Position numbers and translations under genes: made by a program. From assembly GCA_934234185.1 (NCBI GenBank), contig CAKQHO010000037.1, positions 1 through 27,588 of the forward strand: a stretch of 27,588 nucleotides of DNA, in the 5' to 3' direction. Every line of letters starts with the position of its first letter. Positions within the stretch are counted from its first letter, which is position 1. This stretch comes from an uncultured Psychrobacillus sp. (GTDB lineage: Bacteria; Bacillota; Bacilli; Bacillales_A; Planococcaceae). Below, in pieces: positions 22,805 through 27,588 of the stretch. A model generated the notes under the pieces. It made no database searches, was not told the DNA's origin, and saw only the letters and a program-made list of their open reading frames with translations.

Positions 22805-22848
22805 ATGGAAAAAGTCAAAGACCGGTTCTCGGCTTTGGCTTTTTCCAT
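22805..22848 (+). terminator. Hairpin between dnaK and dnaJ, partial terminator or processing stem
   Basis: ATGGAAAAAG-T-CAAAG-A-CCG (22805-22824) pairs with CGG-CTTTG-G-CTTTTTCCAT (22830-22848) apart from one T-G wobble and one bulged A. The T-run is inside the stem, not after it, so full termination is doubtful. In B. subtilis a similar hairpin at this position lowers dnaJ relative to dnaK. Confidence 0.65.
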
Positions 22849-22870
22849 GCCTACAAATAGCTGATTTACT

Positions 22871-22900
22871 TTGCTATTCCGTTTTTGTCCATGTTACAAT
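22871..22900 (+). promoter_or_regulatory. Possible internal promoter of dnaJ
   Basis: TTGCTA (22871-22876), 18-nt spacer, TACAAT (22895-22900), 39 bases before the dnaJ ATG and just after the dnaK hairpin. It would allow dnaJ and the downstream genes to be made without heat induction. Confidence 0.5.
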
Positions 22901-22939
22901 TATCTTTATGTGTAAGTTAAGAGAGCAGGAGAGTGAAAT

Positions 22940-24058
22940 ATGAGTAAACGAGACTACTATGAGGTCCTTGGAGTTTCTAAGGGAGCATCTCAGGATGAAA
23001 TAAAGAAAGCTTATCGTAAATTATCTAAACAATATCACCCGGATATTAACAAGGAAGCAAATGCTGAAGAAAAGTTCAAAGAAATCTCTGAAGCCTATGA
23101 AGTATTAAGTGATGATCAAAAACGTTCTCAGTATGATCAATTTGGTCATGCTGGTCCAAATCAAGGATTCGGTGGATTTGGTGGCGGAGATGGTTTTGGC
23201 TTTGAGGATATTTTTAGCTCCTTCTTTGGTGGGGGAGGAACAAGACGCAGAGATCCAAATGCTCCTAGAAAAGGAAATGACCTTCAATATTCGATGACGA
23301 TAGAATTTGAAGAAGCTGTTTTTGGGAAAGAAAAAGAAATTGAGATTACTAAAGAGGAAGTTTGTGACACATGTGATGGCTCAGGTGCTAAAAAAGGCAC
23401 GCACCCAGAAACATGCTCTCACTGTAAAGGTAGCGGTCAAATCAATATTACTCAAGATACTCCTTTCGGTCGTATACAAACTAAACGTGCATGTAATTAC
23501 TGCGAAGGTACAGGGAAAATTATTAAAGACAAATGTTCTACTTGCTATGGAAAAGGTACTGTTAACAAACGTAAAAAAATTAAAATTACAATTCCAGCAG
23601 GTGTAGACGATGGTCAACAACTTCGTGTGACAGGGCAAGGGGAACCTGGTGTAAATGGTGGCCCCGCTGGAGATTTATATGTAGTTTTCCGTGTAAAACC
23701 AGATCCAAGGTTTGAACGAGATGGCGATGATATTTATTATGAGCTGCCACTTACGTTTGCTCAAGCTGCTCTAGGGGATGAATTAGAAATTCCAACTGTA
23801 CAAGGAAAAGTGAAGTTAAAAATTCCAGCAGGTACTCAGTCTGGGACTAAATTCCGATTAAAAGGAAAAGGTGTTAAAAATGTGCACGGTTATGGCATGG
23901 GTGACCAGCATGTAATTGCCAGAGTTATTACACCAAAGAAATTAACCGAAAAACAAAAGCAGCTATTACGTGAGTTCGCAGAAATAAGTGGTGATATTCC
24001 AGAAGAACAAGGAAGCTCACTATTTGATAAGATTAAAAGAACGATAAAAGGTGACTAA
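22940..24058 (+). CDS. dnaJ: Chaperone protein DnaJ (Hsp40)
   Basis: Type I J-protein, 372 aa, that stimulates DnaK ATPase and delivers substrates. Domain order: J domain (1-67) with HPD at 33-35, Gly/Phe-rich linker (about 69-100), the zinc-binding cysteine repeats of the CxxCxGxG type at C142/145, C159/162, C185/188 and C199/202, then two beta-sandwich substrate domains including VTGQGEPGVNGGPAGDLYV. The fourth repeat is CSTCYGKG, standard. AGGAG lies about 8 nt before the ATG. The following Shine-Dalgarno of prmA overlaps its end. Confidence 0.98.
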   Translation: MSKRDYYEVLGVSKGASQDEIKKAYRKLSKQYHPDINKEANAEEKFKEISEAYEVLSDDQKRSQYDQFGHAGPNQGFGGFGGGDGFGFEDIFSSFFGGGGTRRRDPNAPRKGNDLQYSMTIEFEEAVFGKEKEIEITKEEVCDTCDGSGAKKGTHPETCSHCKGSGQINITQDTPFGRIQTKRACNYCEGTGKIIKDKCSTCYGKGTVNKRKKIKITIPAGVDDGQQLRVTGQGEPGVNGGPAGDLYVVFRVKPDPRFERDGDDIYYELPLTFAQAALGDELEIPTVQGKVKLKIPAGTQSGTKFRLKGKGVKNVHGYGMGDQHVIARVITPKKLTEKQKQLLREFAEISGDIPEEQGSSLFDKIKRTIKGD

Positions 24059-24074
24059 AAAGGAGTTGGCGCAA

Positions 24075-25019
24075 GTGAAGTGGTCTGAACTTTCGATTCA
24101 TACGACTAATGAAGCGGTGGAAGCAATAAGTAATATCTTGCATGAGGCAGGTGCAAGTGGCGTGGTGATTGAGGACTCAGAGGAGCTCATCAAAGAACGA
24201 GAGGATTTCTTTGGAGAAATTTATCAATTAAATCCGGACGATTTTCCAATCGATGGTGTACGGATAAAAGCCTATCTAGCCGAAACAAGCTTTCTATTAG
24301 AGACCGTTGAAGAAATTAAGCTTGCGATCAACAACCTTCTCAACTTTGAGATTGATTTAGGTCACAATAGTATTACTATTACAGAAGTAGACGAAGAAGA
24401 TTGGGCTACTGCATGGAAAAAATACTATCATCCAGTCAAGATATCCAATAGATTCACTATCGTTCCGACTTGGGAGGAGTATGAACGAGTTAATAGTGAC
24501 GAAATTATTATAGAGCTTGACCCAGGGATGGCTTTTGGAACAGGAACACATCCTACGACAGTTATGTGCTTACAAGCTTTAGAGAAAACGGTGCAACCTA
24601 ACTCTAACGTTATTGATGTAGGAACTGGTTCTGGAGTGTTGGCTATTGGAGCTGCTAAGCTTGGAGCTAGCCATATTCATGCATTGGACCTTGATGAAGT
24701 AGCAGTAAAATCAGCAATTGAAAATATTAAGTTAAACAACGTGGAGGACAGTATTCAAGTCACACACGGCAACTTATTAGACAATGTAAACAATCAGGCC
24801 GATATTGTCATAGCAAATATTCTTGCTGAGATCATCATGACCTTTACAAACGATGCATTTAGTATCGTTAAGGAAAATGGCTTATTTATCACCTCTGGTA
24901 TTATAGCTACGAAAAAAGAGGATGTGCGTCAGTCCTTACTAAATGCTGGATTCGTTATTGACGAAGTAATGATGATGGAGGATTGGGTTACAATCATCTC
25001 TAGAAAGCCAGTCTTGTAA
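24075..25019 (+). CDS. prmA: Ribosomal protein L11 methyltransferase
   Basis: SAM-dependent enzyme that methylates ribosomal protein L11; 314 aa (B. subtilis about 311). The N-terminal L11-recognition domain starts MKWSELSIHTTNEAVEAISN, then DWATAWKKYYHPVKI, PGMAFGTGTHPTT (150-162) and the SAM motif I VIDVGTGSGVLA (179-190), with IANILAEI for catalysis. I choose GTG 24075: AAGGAG lies 9 nt upstream and the sequence matches the B. subtilis YqeT start. The longer frame from 24051 begins inside dnaJ, upstream of that Shine-Dalgarno. Confidence 0.96.
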   Translation: MKWSELSIHTTNEAVEAISNILHEAGASGVVIEDSEELIKEREDFFGEIYQLNPDDFPIDGVRIKAYLAETSFLLETVEEIKLAINNLLNFEIDLGHNSITITEVDEEDWATAWKKYYHPVKISNRFTIVPTWEEYERVNSDEIIIELDPGMAFGTGTHPTTVMCLQALEKTVQPNSNVIDVGTGSGVLAIGAAKLGASHIHALDLDEVAVKSAIENIKLNNVEDSIQVTHGNLLDNVNNQADIVIANILAEIIMTFTNDAFSIVKENGLFITSGIIATKKEDVRQSLLNAGFVIDEVMMMEDWVTIISRKPVL

Positions 25020-25030
25020 AGGAGAATTAC

Positions 25031-25771
25031 ATGCAACGTTATTTTATTGAGGATAACATAGAAGATAACGAAACTATTTCCATTGCCGGAGAGGATGCGC
25101 ATCACATAATTCAGGTGATGCGTATGACACCTGGTGATATGGTTTATGTAGTGAGTAATCAACAGACCTATATGATGGAAGTTATCGAAGGCACTTCAAA
25201 GTCCGTTATACTACGTGTTGCTAATAAGCTGGAGAGCACAAACGAAATGCCAATTCAGGTTTCGTTGGTATGTGGATTACCAAAAGGAGATAAGCTAGAG
25301 CTTATCACGCAAAAAGGGACGGAGCTTGGTATGACCTCCCTCTATCCCTTTAAGGCTAAACGTTCTATTGTAAAATGGGATGATCAAAAAAATGAAAAGA
25401 AGGTAGCGAGACTTCAAAAAATTGCAAAAGAGGCATCTGAGCAATCACATCGCTCCGTCATTCCAGAAATTCATCGACCTATTACCCTTCAAGAGCTCTT
25501 AAAAATATCAAACTCCTATGACGTTAAATATGTAGCATACGAAGAAGATGCCAAGGTTAGTCATCGACAAAAGTTTGCCGACCAATTGAAAAAGGTGTAT
25601 GATAAAAAATCGATACTAATCGTTTTTGGACCCGAAGGTGGATTAGATCCTGAGGAAATAGAACGATTAAAAGAAAATGATTTTGAAACCATCGCCCTTG
25701 GCCCAAGGATTTTAAGAGCAGAAACAGCGCCACTTTATGCGCTAGCTGCTATATCCTATGAATATGAATGA
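25031..25771 (+). CDS. rsmE: 16S rRNA (uracil(1498)-N(3))-methyltransferase
   Basis: SPOUT-class methyltransferase of 246 aa that methylates U1498 of 16S rRNA. It has the PUA-like N-terminus (MQRYFIED, GEDAHHIIQVMRMTPGD) and the C-terminal trefoil knot with KEASEQSHRSVIPEI, IVFGPEGGLDPEEIE and ALGPRILRAETAPLYAL. AGGAG is 6 nt from the ATG. It sits 11 bases after prmA; the B. subtilis name is YqeU. Confidence 0.96.
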   Translation: MQRYFIEDNIEDNETISIAGEDAHHIIQVMRMTPGDMVYVVSNQQTYMMEVIEGTSKSVILRVANKLESTNEMPIQVSLVCGLPKGDKLELITQKGTELGMTSLYPFKAKRSIVKWDDQKNEKKVARLQKIAKEASEQSHRSVIPEIHRPITLQELLKISNSYDVKYVAYEEDAKVSHRQKFADQLKKVYDKKSILIVFGPEGGLDPEEIERLKENDFETIALGPRILRAETAPLYALAAISYEYE

Positions 25772-25785
25772 AAGAGGTGTAAGGT

Positions 25786-27126
25786 ATGGCGTCTGTGGCA
25801 TTCCATACATTAGGCTGTAAAGTCAATCACTACGAGACAGAAGCTATTTGGCAATTGTTCAAAGAAAGCGGATATGATCGTACTGAGTTTGAAAAAAAAT
25901 CAGATGTATATGTCATTAATACATGTACTGTAACAAATACAGGGGATAAAAAAAGTAGACAAGTTATCCGCCGAGCGATTCGTCAAAATCCTGACGCTGT
26001 TATCTGTGTAACAGGCTGCTATGCACAAACATCACCAGCTGAAATTATGGCAATCCCTGGGGTTGATATTGTGGTGGGGACCCAGGAACGAACGAAACTA
26101 CTAGGTTACATTGAACAATATAAAAATGAACGTAAGCCTATAAATGCTGTCGGCAATATTATGAAAAACCGTGTGTACGAAGAATTAGATGTACCGGCAT
26201 TTACAGACAGAACTCGGGCTTCTTTAAAAATCCAGGAAGGCTGTAATAACTTCTGTACGTTTTGTATTATTCCATGGGCTCGTGGTCTAATGCGTTCTCG
26301 AGACCCTCAAGAAGTTGTAAGACAAGCGCAACAATTAGTAGATGCTGGTTATTTAGAAATTGTTTTAACTGGCATTCATACAGGTGGCTATGGAGAAGAT
26401 TTAAAGGATTATAATCTTGCACAGCTTTTAAGAGATATTGAAGCAAATGTAAAAGGATTAAAGCGTCTGCGTATTAGTTCAATTGAAGCTAGTCAATTGT
26501 CAGATGAGGTAATTGATGTTCTAAGGGATTCTAAAATCGTGGTAAGGCATCTTCATATTCCTATTCAATCTGGTTCAGATACTGTACTAAAGCGTATGAG
26601 AAGGAAATATACAATGGAGTTCTTCGCCAATAGACTTGATCGTTTAAGAGAAGCACTTCCAGATTTAGCTATTACATCTGACGTGATTGTAGGATTTCCA
26701 GGTGAAACAGAGGAAGAGTTTATGGAAACATATAACTTTATCCGTGACCAAAAATTCTCTGAGCTTCATGTGTTTCCATATTCTAAACGAACTGGAACTC
26801 CGGCTGCTAGAATGGAAGATCAAGTAGACGAGGAAGTAAAAAATGAGCGGGTACATCGCTTGATTACTTTAAACGATCAATTAGCTGTTGAGTATGCGTC
26901 ACGTTTTGAAGGGGAAGTTTTAGAAATTATTCCTGAGGAAAAGTCTAAATTTATGGTAGAAGGTAACTATTTAGAAGGTTACACGGACAACTATTTGAAG
27001 GTTGTCATTCCAGGGACAGAGGAATTAATAGGGAAATTAGTCCGAGTTAAAATAACTCGCGCCGGCTATCCATATAACGAGGGACAATTTGTACGAATAT
27101 TAGAAGAAGTAGGAGAATTAGTGTAA
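25786..27126 (+). CDS. mtaB: tRNA t6A37 methylthiotransferase MtaB
   Basis: Radical SAM methylthiotransferase that converts t6A to ms2t6A at position 37 of tRNAs reading ANN codons. The 446-aa protein has the N-terminal UPF0004 domain with three cluster cysteines (C11 in HTLGCKVNHYE, C47 in NTCTVTN, C78 in VTGCYAQ). The radical SAM motif CNNFCTFC (C153, C157, C160) follows, then ISSIEASQL, IPIQSGSD, DVIVGFPGET, and a C-terminal TRAM domain for tRNA binding. The start has AAGAGGTG upstream. B. subtilis orthologue YqeV occupies the same place. Confidence 0.97.
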   Translation: MASVAFHTLGCKVNHYETEAIWQLFKESGYDRTEFEKKSDVYVINTCTVTNTGDKKSRQVIRRAIRQNPDAVICVTGCYAQTSPAEIMAIPGVDIVVGTQERTKLLGYIEQYKNERKPINAVGNIMKNRVYEELDVPAFTDRTRASLKIQEGCNNFCTFCIIPWARGLMRSRDPQEVVRQAQQLVDAGYLEIVLTGIHTGGYGEDLKDYNLAQLLRDIEANVKGLKRLRISSIEASQLSDEVIDVLRDSKIVVRHLHIPIQSGSDTVLKRMRRKYTMEFFANRLDRLREALPDLAITSDVIVGFPGETEEEFMETYNFIRDQKFSELHVFPYSKRTGTPAARMEDQVDEEVKNERVHRLITLNDQLAVEYASRFEGEVLEIIPEEKSKFMVEGNYLEGYTDNYLKVVIPGTEELIGKLVRVKITRAGYPYNEGQFVRILEEVGELV

Positions 27127-27213
27127 ACATTACTTTTTCGTAGTACTGACTAGATTTTTGTATCATTAATCAGTAATATATAGAGGTACGTACAACTTGG
27201 AAGGAGTTCGACA

Positions 27214-27588
27214 ATGACTCAAAATATAGCAGGTTTAATAGACCATACATTACTAAAACAGGATGCTACAAAAAAACAGATTGAAACTTTATGTGAGGAA
27301 GCAAGAAAATACGAATTTGCCTCTGTATGTGTGAACCCAACTTGGGTGAACTATAGTGCTCAATTATTAAAGGGTTCTATCGTAAAGGTTTGTACTGTAA
27401 TTGGCTTCCCTCTTGGAGCAACTACCACACCAGTAAAGGCATTTGAAACATTAAATGCTATTGAAAATGGTGCTACGGAAATTGATATGGTAATCAATGT
27501 AGGTGCTTTAAAGGATAAAAATTATGAATTGGTACAAGAAGATATTGAAGCTGTTGTAAATGCAGCAAAAGGGCAAGCAATCGTCAAG
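27214..27588 (+). CDS. deoC: Deoxyribose-phosphate aldolase, 5' part (cut by window edge)
   Basis: Class I aldolase that splits 2-deoxyribose 5-phosphate into glyceraldehyde 3-phosphate and acetaldehyde in deoxynucleoside breakdown. The 125 visible residues begin MTQNIAGLIDHTLLK and include FASVCVNPTWV, VCTVIGFPLGA and EIDMVINVGALK, the last with the conserved catalytic Asp. The window stops at AIVK, whose lysine is the first of the two conserved lysines; the Schiff-base lysine lies beyond the edge. AAGGAG is 7 nt upstream of ATG 27214. No clear terminator separates it from mtaB; a TTGTAT...TATAGA pair upstream is a weak promoter candidate. In B. subtilis rpsU and yqeX-yqeW genes follow mtaB instead. 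Confidence 0.95.
   Translation, partial: MTQNIAGLIDHTLLKQDATKKQIETLCEEARKYEFASVCVNPTWVNYSAQLLKGSIVKVCTVIGFPLGATTTPVKAFETLNAIENGATEIDMVINVGALKDKNYELVQEDIEAVVNAAKGQAIVK

Noticed and set aside
1..27588. CRISPR arrays, tRNA or rRNA genes, transposases, prophage or toxin-antitoxin modules
   Set aside because: No direct repeat array, no cloverleaf or rRNA-like sequence and no such protein motifs were seen on either strand.

Overview
The window is a chromosomal segment of a low-GC, endospore-forming, naturally competent type member of the Bacillales. The evidence is the gene order sigK / yqeG-yqeH-aroE-yqeI-nadD-yqeK-rsfS-yqeM / comEA-comEB-comEC / yqzM / holA / rpsT / gpr-spoIIP / lepA / hemW / hrcA-grpE-dnaK-dnaJ-prmA-rsmE-mtaB, which follows the Bacillus subtilis yqe-dnaK region closely, plus four sporulation genes (sigK, gpr, spoIIP, a YjcZ-type peptide). 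The AT-rich composition and some differences from B. subtilis (pssA and psd divergent beside sigK, deoC after mtaB, short Gpr and SpoIIP) suggest a Planococcaceae/Caryophanaceae-like lineage such as Lysinibacillus or Psychrobacillus. That placement is inference.

Layout. 1-321 (minus) is the 5' part of sigK with a sigma-E-like promoter. 498-1910 holds divergent pssA and psd (phosphatidylethanolamine synthesis). 1947-6914 is a tightly packed, often overlapping plus-strand operon: yqeG, yqeH, aroE, yqeI (yhbY), nadD, yqeK, rsfS, yqeM. It combines ribosome assembly factors with shikimate and NAD synthesis. 6993-10499 is the late competence operon comEA-comEB-comEC for DNA uptake. yqzM (minus) and holA follow, then rpsT (minus) and the spore genes gpr and spoIIP. 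14282-15111 is mostly non-coding apart from a short YjcZ-family gene. lepA is followed by a 1.1 kb stretch (16942-18045) containing a perfect-palindrome terminator, a small secreted two-cysteine peptide gene with its own terminator, about 400 bases in which no gene is recognised, and the hemW promoter and leader. From 19194 a CIRCE-controlled heat-shock operon runs hrcA-grpE-dnaK-dnaJ and on into three RNA/protein-modification genes (prmA, rsmE, mtaB). The window ends inside deoC.

Most of the window is conserved housekeeping sequence, and I do not see an obvious new multi-gene system (no CRISPR, phage, transposon, toxin-antitoxin or defence module). The observations most worth checking are: (i) three genes (sigK, comEA, comEC) whose best start, judged by Shine-Dalgarno placement and homologous length, is not ATG/GTG/TTG; (ii) the orphan secreted peptide between lepA and hemW; (iii) a Gpr protease with almost no propeptide; and (iv) possible RNA switches in the spoIIP and hemW leaders.

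All family assignments come from reading motifs and from remembered homologues; no database search or folding program was run.
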